Assembly (NCBI GenBank): GCA_020881915.1
Contig: JAJFPB010000007.1
Span: 2,976,001-3,040,000 of the forward strand
DNA from: Paramyrothecium sp. XJ0827
Taxonomy: Eukaryota; Ascomycota; Sordariomycetes; Hypocreales; Stachybotryaceae
Reading direction: 5' to 3'
DNA: 64,000 nucleotides
Below, one piece after another: positions 12,541 through 23,717 of the stretch. Position 1 is the first letter of the stretch, and each line of letters starts with the position of its first letter. Below the pieces are notes generated by a model. The model was not told the origin of the DNA. It did not search any database and saw only the letters and a list, made by a program, of their open reading frames with translations. Both the position numbers and the translations under genes were made by a program.

Positions 12541-14407
12541 CCCTCAAAACAGTTATTTAATAATATATAAGGAATTAAATAGCTCGCAAATCATTCATCT
12601 CGCCATTCATGGTCATGCTTGTTACTGTTGGTGGGCCATGGGAGTGATCCAGTAATCGATTTTTTCCTCCGGACTCCCAGATGAAATTTTCCGGCGCTGG
12701 CAAACCGATGAGGACTAGATTTGGCCTTAGCATGCGTCTCGTATTTCAAAGCGTTCGGTGTCGTTTGTGCCAACCCTCATGCTGCCGCCAAGCCTTCATT
12801 GAAATGCGCGTACCATCTTGTCGTCAATACCTAATTCGGGTTAAGTGGTATGAAGGGTACTGTCGAGTCGAGGCCGTCTTTGTCACATGCATGCAGTAAG
12901 ACTCTATCGAGTTGTGTGTACCTCTCTGGTGACATTGATGACATCATTGCATCGAGTTTGCTCTTGGACGAACAGCGAAATCGACTGATGCCTGGGAGCG
13001 GCCAATAGGTTACACGCTCAACGCAGTGGGCCGCCGCCGGCGGTCTTCCAGCAACGCACCTAGGTTGACGCCGAAAGTTGTTGAAACTGTTAAGCAACTC
13101 GTGTGTCCACGACTGGCTAGATACAGGCGTCGACTGTTGCCACCCAGACCTAGAACCATGAGCCCATAAATTTAATCCCTAGATCCTCATGGAACCGCCA
13201 AATGAGTTGGCATCCATCGAGTGGCGTGTCGCATTGTTCGAAAAGGTACCTTAAACGACCAAGATTCGCAGTTGGCGACCGTTGAACAGATGTTGAACGT
13301 GTGGCCAATCGCCAAGAATAAATGGTCTGGTGTGTCCAAACGTGGCTCGGCATGAGGGATGTAGAGAAGCTGAAAGGAAACACCACAAACAAGACTTCCT
13401 TGGCGGCAGCACGTTTGTTAATAATTGCACTGCTACGGCAACTTGGCAACTTGGCACAGCAGAGCAATTCGACAATCTGCTCTTGGCGATTAAGGGCGAT
13501 GTTGTGCGAGAAGGCTTAAATCGCACACGTGTGACTGGTGCTATGCTGATTGGACAACGGCCCGCCCCTTGGCATCGCTTGGCGATTCCGAACCTCGAGA
13601 CATAAGCTTTGGCTCACCCACGTGCCTTTGCTCAACTCCACGACGAATTCTTCTCACCGAGGTGACGGCAACATTGTCCATTTCGGGCACACCATGGTTC
13701 AGGAGAGTGTCACCAGAAGATACGAACCTCCACTAACCCTCGTGCTAGCCCTTGTCGCTTCCTGTTTTATGAGGTTCAGAAGGGCAGCACCACTCAGCAG
13801 CCAGCGCCAGCTTACACGTGCTTCCATAAGCCCTTGGCCAAACGGCGCTCGCTGGGGATGTTGGTTGCCCTCTCGTGCAGAGCCAAGGCTCCACGCAGGT
13901 AATCTAGCTCATCAGAACTCATCGTCTGATTGGTGTCCAATGCATACGCTTAAATCCAAGGTTCTTTGCCCAGACTTGCCCCTGTCCACTCCTCGACGCC
14001 TGGTGGGTAAGGGAACGGACTGAAGGTGGGTAAGGTGAAAGGATTGAGAGGGTTAGGGGAGCAAGTCATCGTGCGCCGGGGGAGGCGAAACCCACCCAAT
14101 CCTCTAATGCATACGTACCATCGCCGGGGTCATCACTTGGGTTGCCCGGGCTTGGGCTCGGCGATGCAAGACGAGACGGGAACGTGTGCAAGCAAGCCAA
14201 GTAGTAGTGTTCCATGCCAATGTAGCTCGCGACGCAGAGTCTTGGCTCGACATGCTGGTCCTGAACGTATAAGACCCAGGTTCCTCTCCTCTCGATTGCC
14301 TGCTTTTCCTTCAGCTACCAGGACAGGAGTCAAGGTGCCATCCAACCCGAACGCGACAAGAAGAGGTCGAACGTGATATCAAAGCGTATTCGCTTCCATC
14401 CTTCACA
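12541..14407. other. Boundary region and phosphate permease upstream region
   Basis: Balanced base composition begins here directly after the AT-rich block. Several short ORFs exist on both strands (for example 13550-14023 and 14026-14376) but none resembles a known protein, shows plausible codon bias or has a consistent splice model. I see no gene. The right half holds three CACGTG boxes listed separately. Confidence 0.6.
13526..13820. promoter_or_regulatory. Three CACGTG boxes, candidate NUC-1/Pho4 sites
   Basis: Exact CACGTG palindromes lie at 13526-13531, 13619-13624 and 13815-13820, about 880, 785 and 590 bp before the start of the phosphate permease. CACGTG is the core bound by the bHLH regulators NUC-1 (Neurospora) and Pho4 (yeast), which switch on phosphate uptake genes during phosphate starvation. 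One hexamer is expected about every 4 kb by chance, so three in 300 bp is notable. Binding is inferred. Confidence 0.6.
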
Positions 14408-16309
14408 ATGCCACTCCACAAGCTCGACTATATCCTTGCCCTGGGTACCATCTTCGCATTTCTTGATGCGTGGAACATTGGTACGTTGATTTCCCGTCAC
14501 GGGCAGAACTCGTCTCGTGTTCCTCGACGCTGACCATACTCTCTCCATAGGTGCCAACGATGTGGCCAACTCATGGACCACGTCGGTCTCGTCCCGATCC
14601 ATCAGTTACATCCAGGCCATGGCTGCTGGTTCCGTTCTAGAGTTTGCCGGCGCTGTTGGTGTTGGTAACCGAGTTGCCGATACCATCCGTACCAAGGTTG
14701 TTGACGTCGACATGTTCGAAGACAACCCCGGCCTCCTCATGCTCGGCATGCTTTGTGCAGTTACTGCCTCCTCCATCTGGTTGACCATCTGCACAAAGCT
14801 GGCCCTTCCAGTCTCCACCACCCATTCCATCATGGGTGGTGTCATTGGTATGGGTGTTGCTCTTGTTGGTGCCGAGAACATTATCTGGGCAGACTTCAGC
14901 TCCGGGGAGATCAGCAATGGTGTCGTCTCCGTCTTCCTAGCCTGGATCATTGCTCCTGGTCTATCGGCTGCTTTTGCCATCATTCTTTTCCTCACCACCA
15001 AATACGCCGTCCTGGTCCGAAGCAATCCAATCATGAAGGGACTCGCACTGACTCCGGTTTACTTCGGTATCACTGCCTCGCTTCTCACAATGCTTATCAT
15101 CTGGAAAGGTGGTTCGATTGAGGTCACCTTCAGTAGCGCCGAGACTGCTGGCATGATTGTCGGCGTTGGCGCTGGCTGGGCCCTGATCATCGCTGTGACC
15201 CTTGTTCCCTGGATGTACCGCATTGTTGCCAAGGATGACTGGGAACTGCGTTGGTACCACATCCCTCTGGGCCTTCTTCTGCTCCGCCGCCCTGAGCCTC
15301 CGGTCCAGCCTGAGGGTGCCGCAGGTGGTATCCGAGATTTCTACGCTGGCCACCTTACCAGAGAGGAACTCGATGCCCTTCGCAGCCGCCCTCAAGATGT
15401 TGAGGCTGTTAGCGAATCACCCAACAAGGAGGCGGGTAAGAACGATGTTGACTCGGAAGGTCCTTCTGAGCCAGCCCCCATTCCGGAACGTAAGCTTGTG
15501 GGTCCACGACCCGAGGGTCCTTGGCACAGCGGTCCCGTCATCTTCTGGTTCGTCAAGTGGCTCTTCCTGCGTGGTGTGGACGCAGACATTGTCAACCTGC
15601 AGCAGGAAAAGAGTGTATTGAGTCCGGATCTCGCTGCTGTCCACGCCCACGTTCCTCATTACGACAACAAGACTGAGTATCTGTACACCTTCATCCAGGT
15701 CATGACTGCCTGCACAGCTTCGTTTACCCACGGCGCCAACGATGTTGCCAACGCAATTGCTCCTTACGCCACGATTTACCAGATCTGGCAGACCGGAAAG
15801 CTGTCCGGCAGCAAGTCGGATGTTCCCATTTGGATTCTGTAAGCTTCTCCATAAACGGCCGTGATCAATTCAGTACTAATTCATCTCTTAGCTGCTTTGG
15901 TGGTGCTGGTATTGCCATTGGTATTTGGACATATGGTTACAACATCATGAAGGCGCTTGGCAACCGTTTGACCTTGCACTCGCCTTCCCGAGGCTTCTCC
16001 ATGGAGCTTGGTAGTGCCATCACCATTATTCTGGCCACCCAGCTGAGTACGTCACCTCAACCTTCCTGTCTCTTGCCGGTGATACTGACCACTTCTTAAG
16101 AATTGCCCGTTTCTACGACGCAGTGTATCACTGGTGCCACCGTCGGTGTTGGTCTTTGCTCTGGTACCTGGAGGTCCATCAACTGGCGCATGGTTGCCTG
16201 GGTGTACATGGGTTGGATCGTGACCCTGCCCGTTGCCGGCATCCTTTCTGGCTGCATTGCCGGCATCATCATCAACGCTCCTCGCTGGGGTTATGATGGC
16301 TACATGTAA
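14408..16309 (+). CDS. pho-4: Phosphate permease, PiT family (PHO-4/Pho89 type)
   Basis: High-affinity sodium- or proton-coupled inorganic phosphate transporter of the plasma membrane. Exons are 14408-14480, 14551-15838, 15892-16046 and 16101-16309, giving 574 residues, normal for fungal PHO-4. The two inverted PiT halves each carry their signature: GANDVANSWTTSVSSRSIS near residue 25 and GANDVANAIAPYA in the C-terminal half, plus PVSTTHSIMGG and PVSTTQCITGA. About ten hydrophobic segments surround a long hydrophilic, Glu/Pro-rich central loop (around residues 250-370). The first intron splits the first signature just after DAWNI, and the start shown gives the only in-frame exon 1. Three upstream CACGTG boxes suggest phosphate-starvation control. 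It is the first gene beyond the RIP block and is intact. Confidence 0.93.
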
Positions 16310-17185
16310 AAATTGTAACTGTGTATGCCACGCTCCGACCTTGAGCTTGGACTCTGCGACGGTGGATGGTGTTCGTCGAACATTCGTTTCTTTCACTCCA
16401 TAGACGTTATTATACCAATTCATTCGTTCCTACCAAGTTCCGGCTCCTGGCTCATATCATTGAGGCCGCTTAATACTGGAGTTGGACTAAACAGCCATCT
16501 AGTCCGCTCATTCCTACAGTAATCTGTGCCTGAAATCTGTCGGCAACTGAGACTCACCCAATGTAATTCTGTGCCTGGTCATGAGTATGTGATACGAGAG
16601 ACGCGAACTTGAAACAGCGCACATAAGGCAGCTCACTTGCTGCGAACCCATTTGGTGCGCTCGCCTACCTTATTTAGAAGAGTATAAGTATGCCTGGAGC
16701 CAATGGCTCCTTCAAGGTACTCATGACGGATCTAATGAAAGGGTTGGAACCGCAGCGCCGAGCACTTTCATTGAGATCTCTTTGGATGTATTGATGCTGT
16801 ACTATGGTACAAAAATGGTTGAATACTGAGGGAGATATTGATCAGGTATAGTATAGATGCCTACCTGACCTGAAGGTAAATGGCGTCCAGAGTAACTTCA
16901 TTCGAAGTTGATTGACGTGAGACAGGTACATGCGGTGGCTGAGACTAAACGTCCAACGAATTAGACCATTCACCGCCTAAGATGCCAAGACCGGCAGAAA
17001 TAGTCGTCGACCAACCACGATGCAGGATTTTCCGAGCTTAGGAAAAAAAAAAAAGTTCTATCGCCTTTACTACGTTCACTGGGAAAAAGGCTTCTAGGAA
17101 AGCAACCATACCAAACCACTATTTCCTGCCCGTCGCCAATCAAAAGGCTATCTAAAGGCTCCAAAAGCCTTTGAATACGGGATCG
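16310..17185. other. Intergenic, phosphate permease 3' side and ERB1 promoter
   Basis: No coding sequence is seen. A 12-base A tract at 17043-17054, about 130 bp before the ERB1 start, is the kind of poly(dA:dT) element common in fungal ribosome-biogenesis promoters. Confidence 0.6.
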
Positions 17186-19530
17186 ATGGCTTCTAGAGCA
17201 GGCCAGCGCAAAAGGAAAGACATCCCTGAGTCTCCCGCTTCCGACGACGATTCCTTTGGCGGGGCTTCTCTGGATGGAATCCTTTCGCAGAGCGATGATG
17301 ATGACGATTTCGAGGCTCCAGAGACAGATGACGAGCTTGGAGATACTGGCGACGAGCATGGGAGCAAGGCATTAAGCCGGACAAGCACTCTTGTCGACAA
17401 AGCTGAGCTTGAGTCTGAGCAAGCCGAGGACGCTGCCGACAACGATGAAGAGGACTACGACCAGGATGAAAATGAATTGAACTACAGGATTACTGTAGAT
17501 GCTAATGGCAATGAGCGCTATGAGTACGATGAGATTGACCCGGTATACGACAGCGACGATACAGATGTCAACGAAGCCGCGAACACTATCGGTAACATTC
17601 CCCTCTCGTTCTACGATTCGTATCCTCACATTGGATACGATATCAATGGCAAGAAGATCATGCGACCTGCTACTGGAGACGCACTGGATGCGCTGCTGGA
17701 CAGTATTGAGATTCCTCAAGGCTGGACAGGCTTGACCGACCCGCAAACTGGAAAGCCATTGGAGCTTAGCCGACAAGAATTGCAACTTCTGCGCCGGCTG
17801 CAGGTGTCGGAAATCCCCGAGGAAGGATACGATCCTTACCCCGTAAGGACTCACCCAAGGATCAGAATTACTGTCCTCGCATGTCACTAACAGGAAAATA
17901 GGAAATGGTTCCCTACTTCACAAGCATTGAAGAGACGATGCCACTGAGCGCAGCCCCCGAACCGAAGCGACGATTCGTGCCATCCAAGCATGAGGCCAAG
18001 CGTGTGGCGAAGCTTGTACGAGCAATTAAAGACGGCAAGATTCTGCCTTACAAGCCCCCAGCAGAGCGGGAGGCAGAAAACGAGGATGCCGCTGAGAAGT
18101 ACTACGATATCTGGGCAAACGAGGAGCCTCAAGATCGCCACATAATGAATGTTCCCGCACCTAAGCTGGCGCCTCCCGGCTACGACCTCAGTTACAACCC
18201 TCCTCCTGAGTATCTTCCTACTGCCGAGGAGAAAGAAGCTTGGGAAAAGGCAGATCCTGAAGACCGGGAGAAGGATTATCTTCCTGCTCAGTTCGATGCC
18301 CTCCGTAAGGTTCCCGGCTACGGGGAGTTTGTCAAGGAGAGGTTCGAGAGGTGCCTTGATCTCTATTTGGCGCCACGAGTACGAAAGAACAAGCTCAATA
18401 TTGACCCCAACTCTTTGTTGCCAAAGCTGCCTCGACCGGAAGACCTCAAGCCATTCCCCACGGTGTGCCAGACCATTTTCCGAGGTCACGAGGGCCGAGT
18501 TCGTACAGTCAGCTTCAGTCCTGACGGCGACTGGATTGCATCTGGTGGAGACGACGGAACGGTGCGAGTGTGGGCGCTCAATGGACACCAGGAATGGCAG
18601 GCTAAATTAAGCTCTGATGAGGCTGTGAACTCGGTGCGATGGCGTCCTACCCGAGATGCCTTGATTCTCGCTGCTGCAGTAGGCGAAGAACTGTTCTTCA
18701 TCGCGCCACCCCTGGTTAGCGATGCCATGGACAAGACACAACGTGACATTCTCGATGCCGGCTTCGGCTACGCTACGAGCGGAGCGCAAAGCACAACAAC
18801 CAACGGGGTTAAGAAGGACCCTCCGGCCAAATGGTCGCGACCAGATAGTAAGTTGGTTGCTGCCGGTGTCCTGCTCAAGGCAACTGCGAGGACAACCATC
18901 AAGACCATCAGCTGGCACAGGCGCGGAGATTTCCTTTGTACTGTCTCACCGACCGGGCAGAGGAGCTCCGTCATTGTTCACACGCTCTCAAAGCACCTGA
19001 GTCAAATTCCCTTCCGTCGTTTACCAGGACTTGCGCAAACTGCACATTTCCATCCGTCGCGTCCTCTATTCTTTGTTGCTACCCAGCGCATGATTCGCTG
19101 TTACGATCTTCAAAGACAAGAGCTTGTCAAGGTGGTGCAACCGGGTGCTCGCTGGATCTCAAGCTTTGATATTCATCCGGGTGGAGACAATCTCATTGTC
19201 GGCTCTTACGATCGTCGACTACTCTGGCATGACCTTGACTTATCTACACGACCCTACAAGACGATGCGATTCCATGCCGAAGCCATCAGAGCCGTTAAAT
19301 ATCATCGGGGCTTACCCTTGTTTGCTGACGCTAGTGACGATGGTTCTCTGCAGATTTTCCATGGCAAGGTTGTCAATGATTTGATGGAAAATGCTACTAT
19401 TGTTCCCGTCAAGATGCTCCGGGGTCACAAAGTGGTCGATAAGTTGGGTGTCATGGACGTTGATTGGCATCCGCGACATCCTTGGTGCTTGAGTGCCGGC
19501 GCCGACGGAACTTGTAGATTATGGTCATAA
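17186..19530 (+). CDS. ERB1: Ribosome biogenesis protein ERB1 (BOP1)
   Basis: Nucleolar scaffold of the PeBoW complex (Nop7-Erb1-Ytm1), needed for processing of 27S pre-rRNA and maturation of the 60S subunit. Exons are 17186-17842 and 17902-19530; the join reads [16 protein letters not shown] and continues into [13 protein letters not shown], the conserved core of the BOP1 N-terminal domain. The product is 761 residues. Residues 1-130 are strongly acidic and Ser-rich with a basic GQRKRK patch. A WD40 propeller begins near residue 412 ([17 protein letters not shown]) and runs to the last residues ([10 protein letters not shown]). The start is the first ATG in frame. The single intron is 59 nt with a CACTAACAG branch region. 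Confidence 0.95.
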
Positions 19531-19797
19531 AGCAGCGCTGAAGCGCGCATTATGCTGCCTGTTCAAAGCTCTAATACATACTTTAGGCAACTTCATTAGG
19601 CGTTTCGGCGAGGTGGAGAGAAAATAAAGGGATGGCATCAGATAGTCCACCATTTAAGTAGTGGTCAAATCACCTGTCTAAGCATGCTCATAGACTCTTC
19701 TGAACGATGAACCGGGCCATTCGCACGTGTATAATATGTTTCTTTGTTTACTATTTGTTTCACTTCATTTGGTTAGGTCGTTCTCATTGCTCAGGCC

Positions 19798-21138
19798 TCA
19801 TGATGGTCGTTGGAAAAGAGCCAGATCTACGGCGGCTGCCATGGCCCTGTAACCTTCAGGGTTGAGGTGTAAGTGATCCCCGGTGTCATAGCGTTCCAGC
19901 AGCCGTGCGGGTTGCGCCGGGTCACGTACAGCGGCGTCAAAGTCGATCACGGCATCGAAGTTGCTCTTTGTCCGAATCCACTCGTTTACCCTCTGTCTCG
20001 TCTGTTCACGATTGGGGTCTCCGTAGGCCTGGCCAGGTCCGGTCATCGGCGTCAGGGTTGCCCCAAAGACGAGAATGCCATGCCTGCGTAATCGTAGAGT
20101 CATTTGCTCATAGGCCTGAAGAAGCCGATCACCGACACGCCGCTGGCTATCCGTATCTGTACCGGCTGTGCCTATGTCGTTGACGCCCTCGAAGACAATG
20201 GCATAGCAGACGCCGGCATGAGAAATGACATCACGGTCAATGCGCCCCAAGGCATTGGGGCCCAGTCCGTCGGCAAGGATGCGATTGCCGCCAGCAGCCA
20301 CATTGAGAATGGCTACATTGTCCAACGCTGTTGTGTTTTGCAAGCGGGCCAAGAGCTGGTCGGGCCAACGGTTGTTGCCATTGACGGTTGAGCCACGCCC
20401 GTCGGTGAGAGAGTCGCCGACGAACGCAATGGCGGAGGAGCCCGCGCTCAACTGAGCCTCTATAGAATTGATAAAGTACCAGTGATCAGCTGACGCGGCC
20501 CCGTCCAGGTCAGCGTCGGCCACATGATTGCCTGCGATGAAATACGACGTCGTGCGGCTGCCCGGATGAGAGGTGATGGAGTTCGTAGTCTGCCCCTTTT
20601 CAAGATAGATACTGATACTGATGAGAGACTGGGCCGAAACTGGGAATTGGACCGTGTCCGAGAAGACGGATGCACCATTGGGGATGATGAACGACTCAGA
20701 TCCGGAAAAGGTGAGTTTCTTCGCTGTATCAGCTTGGATGGATCGTATTCCCGCCGTCTGATTCGATGGCAGCGCAATTGTCACTGCTGTGATGGGAAGA
20801 TCTGAACCCCCAAAGACATTGCTGATCTGCAGACGAAGGCTCTCGGCGTCCAACGAGACCTTGACTGTTTGCCGAATAGTAGAGTCTTCGAAGACAATGC
20901 CGGTCTTGTTCTACGTGGTAATGAACATCAGTCCTCATCCGAGCACAACGACCTTACCGTTGGGTAACCCGTAGACACTTACGAAGGGTGCTGGAGGGAG
21001 GTTGGCAGGCTCAGTCAATTGGGGCATGGAGCCCCAGATGGTGACCCATTCTCGTCCGCAACTCGATCGCGCGTCGGCGGCAGTGAGCAAAGAGGACAGA
21101 CTGGCAAGGAAAGTGACCGCCGCAGTGGCAGCTCCCAT
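19798..21138 (-). CDS. Secreted SGNH/GDSL-type esterase
   Basis: Predicted extracellular acyl or acetyl ester hydrolase, similar to fungal GDSL-like enzymes acting on plant or microbial polysaccharides; the substrate cannot be told. Exons are 20983-21138 and 19798-20910, joined PAPF-NKTGIVFED, 422 residues. A signal peptide is evident (hydrophobic run TAAVTFLASLSSLLTAADA). The N-terminal 150 residues form a beta-rich module with NQT. The catalytic domain has block I GDSLTDGRG (nucleophile Ser), block II AAGGNR, block III EGVNDIG and block V DHLHLN (catalytic Asp/His). An in-frame ATG five codons upstream (21153) could also be used. It is convergent with ERB1, with 267 bp between stops. Confidence 0.88.
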
Positions 21139-21153
21139 TGTCGGTAAATGCAT

Positions 21154-21929
21154 CCTTACTCAGCTAGCGGAAGCCCCCGTATGCTTTCGAATGGGCGAAA
21201 GCCAGACCCGGGATTGGGATTGACGGATGTATACATTATATGGACATCGCACCCCCCCTCGTAGCCCAGGGCCTTCGCGTTAAGGGGTTCTGGGCACATT
21301 GTTCCATTGTCGATCTGGCCTTCGGTCTTCCGTCCGCCCGGAGGAGAAGTCGATGGGTTTGGCGCTTGAATGGCGTAACTGAATGGCTCAAATCCATTTG
21401 AGTGGGACAGGCAAGCATCGAGGCTACATAGCCGGCAGTGGCTAAATGGCTGCCGGATGAAACTACGGTGCATACCGTCGTGTAAACTCTTAGTTCAACA
21501 ATTAGGAAAGTTGGAGAAGTCTCGGTCATTGCGGGCGTATCAGGCGTGCGTACTACACGACAGGGTCACAGCCAAAACAAGGGTCCTGTTACGTTGCAAG
21601 CTGGCCTGTTTATTGCTGTCACTTCACTAGGGACGAGAGACTGACAATCAGGGCCAAGAAAGTACGAACAGAAATTGATTACTGAGCAATAACTATGGAA
21701 TAATAACGTGCACACGATGCAGTCCCTGAAAGAAAGACAAAAACAGAGCTAATCCCAAGCGAAAAGAGTCCTCGGCATTTGGTGTCGTCGTCAGTCGTCA
21801 GTGCGAGGAGTATCCCATCCCCGCTATAACCTACATGCCTCTTCTTAGAAGAGGCTGCCTTCCACTGCCACATGTGCCCTCCCAAGTAAATGGCCGGAGG
21901 AACTTGCGCATTCCAACGTAGTGGGTATT
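21154..21929. other. Intergenic, SGNH promoter and ISH1-like 3' side
   Basis: No coding sequence is supported. It holds the upstream region of the minus-strand esterase and the downstream region of the next minus-strand gene. Confidence 0.55.
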
Positions 21930-23717
21930 TTACAGCTCCTCCCTCACCTGCTGGGCCTTTGCCTTAGCCTGAACCTCTGCCTCAGCAGCCTTCTGCTTGG
22001 CTGCCTCGCCTCCAAGGTTGAGTTGCTGCGCCACCCAGTTCCAACCATCCTTGGCAACCTCTCCGAGTCTAGCAAAGGCAGTGCCTGTCGGGGTAGATGT
22101 ACCGTACTTGAAATAAGTGGCTTGCTTGCGAGCTTGCGCTTTGAGGTCCTCGAGCTTGGAGCCCTGAGGAACAGGAATGCCATAGCTGTCCAGGTAGGCC
22201 TTGAGGTCAGTCTCAGTCCAAGCATCAAATGTGGTCTGCTTCGCAGAGTTGGTGGCAGACGAGAGGTAGCTGGTAGCGGAAGCGTAGTTCACACCACCAG
22301 CGCTGGAGGCTGAAGAGTAGGCAGACTGCGCAGCGCTCAAAAGTTCGTCTCGAGTGGCGTCCTTCTTCTCGCCGACCTTCTTGGCGGCAGCATCACCGTT
22401 CGTGGCCAGGTACTTCTTGAGGTTGTCGTAACTGAAATCATCGAAGGTCCAGGCACTCCAGCCAGACGCAGCCTTGTGAGAGTGCTTCCTGACGAGGGCA
22501 CGAAGCTGGTCCTTGTTGGAGCCGTGTGGCACAGGGACACCGCGCGCATCGAGGTAGGCCTTGAGCCGACTGTCAGACCATGTGTCGACGCCCTTGTTGA
22601 AGATATCCTGCGCCGCCAGGGAGGCACTATCCGTCGCCTTAGCGTACTGGTTCTGAGCATTAGAGGTGGCGGCTCCGAAAGCGCTCGAAGCACTGGAGGC
22701 AACGGTATCGCCCAGGATGTTGGCGCGGTGCTTCCGAACAAGAGCACGAAGCTCATTGGCCTTGGTGCCGTGGGGCACGGGAATACCATTCTTGTCACAG
22801 AATGCCTTGAGCTGAGATTCGCCCCAGGCATCGATAATCATATCAGTGAGGGTGGCATAAGCAGATTGTGCGCTTGCGGTTGCACTGGCAGCCTCTTCCT
22901 GAGCTCGAAGGTAGGCAAGGCGAGAGTTGCGGCGGACCGAGGCAATGAGCTTGTCGCGCGACGAAGGTTGGGGCGCAGGGAAGCCATGAGTATCGAGCCA
23001 TTCCTTGAGATCGGACTCCGACCAACTCTCATACAACCAGTTGCCAGGGTAGGCTGTGGTCTCACCGACGTTCTTGGCAACAGTGTCATAGCTGGACCGG
23101 GCCTTTTGCAGAATGGTGTCTCGTTGACGGGGTTGAGGGACTGATTGATTAGGCTGGTCAGCATCAAAGTCTCTGCCTGTGGAGGAGAATGACCACATAC
23201 CGGGGATCTTATGCTTGTCGCAAAAAGCCTTGAGCTGGCTGTCAGTCCAAGTATCAAGAATCCAGTCCTTTACACTAGTCCAAGCATTGTGAGTACCCTC
23301 CTCCGTCTCGTACCAGTTGGCCTTGACCTGAGAAATCAAGCTATCCTTGGCCTGTTGGGCCTCGGTGTTGACCTCCTGCCCCTTGTTTTGGAGATAGGAG
23401 CTTAATTGGGCGGTATCCCAACTCTTGTAAGGCTCGACCACGGCAGCATTCCAGTTCTTCTCAACGAGGGCCTCTAGGTCCTTGCGATCAGCTGGAGTAG
23501 GGTATGGAATGTTATTATCGGAGAGCCAGCGTTCAAGCTCCGTCTCATGCCATTTGTTGTACACTACAGAATGCAGAGACTCATGTTAGCGACTGCAGTA
23601 CATCAAAATTTGAAGGTCAGGCCAGCACATACCGCCCTTGGTACCAGGGAACCAGCTGCTGGCGGCAACGCCACAGACAGCAAGGCCCGCAGTGAATATG
23701 ACACTGAGGTTTTTCAT
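21930..23717 (-). CDS. ISH1/MSC1-type stress protein with HeH-like repeats
   Basis: Homologue of fission yeast Ish1 (stress-induced, nuclear envelope) and yeast Msc1 (meiotic sister-chromatid recombination); the biochemical role is not established. Exons are 23633-23717, 23201-23563 and 21930-23140, 552 residues. An N-terminal signal or anchor (MKNLSVIFTAGLAVCGVAAS) is followed by eight copies of a roughly 35-60-residue unit of the form W-(S/T)-(D/E)-x-x-L-K-x-(Y/F)-L-D-x-x-G-I-P-V-P-x-G with a basic helix after it, a helix-extended-loop-helix (HeH/LEM-like) pattern. The second intron (60 nt) is frame-neutral and stop-free; splicing restores HKIPVPQPRQRD, matching the other repeats, so it is real. 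The Ala/Lys-rich tail lacks a second membrane segment. Confidence 0.85.

Noticed and set aside
13550..14376. Two adjacent plus-strand ORFs of 157 and 116 codons before the phosphate permease
   Set aside because: Composition and sequence look non-coding, no homology is recognised, and the first lies over CACGTG boxes.
17372..18588. Long minus-strand ORFs across ERB1 (171 and 233 codons)
   Set aside because: Pure shadows of a well-supported plus-strand gene; no domain found.
22476..23144. 222-codon plus-strand ORF antisense to the ISH1-type gene
   Set aside because: It mirrors the repeated structure of the minus-strand gene, has no recognisable domain and no splice logic of its own.
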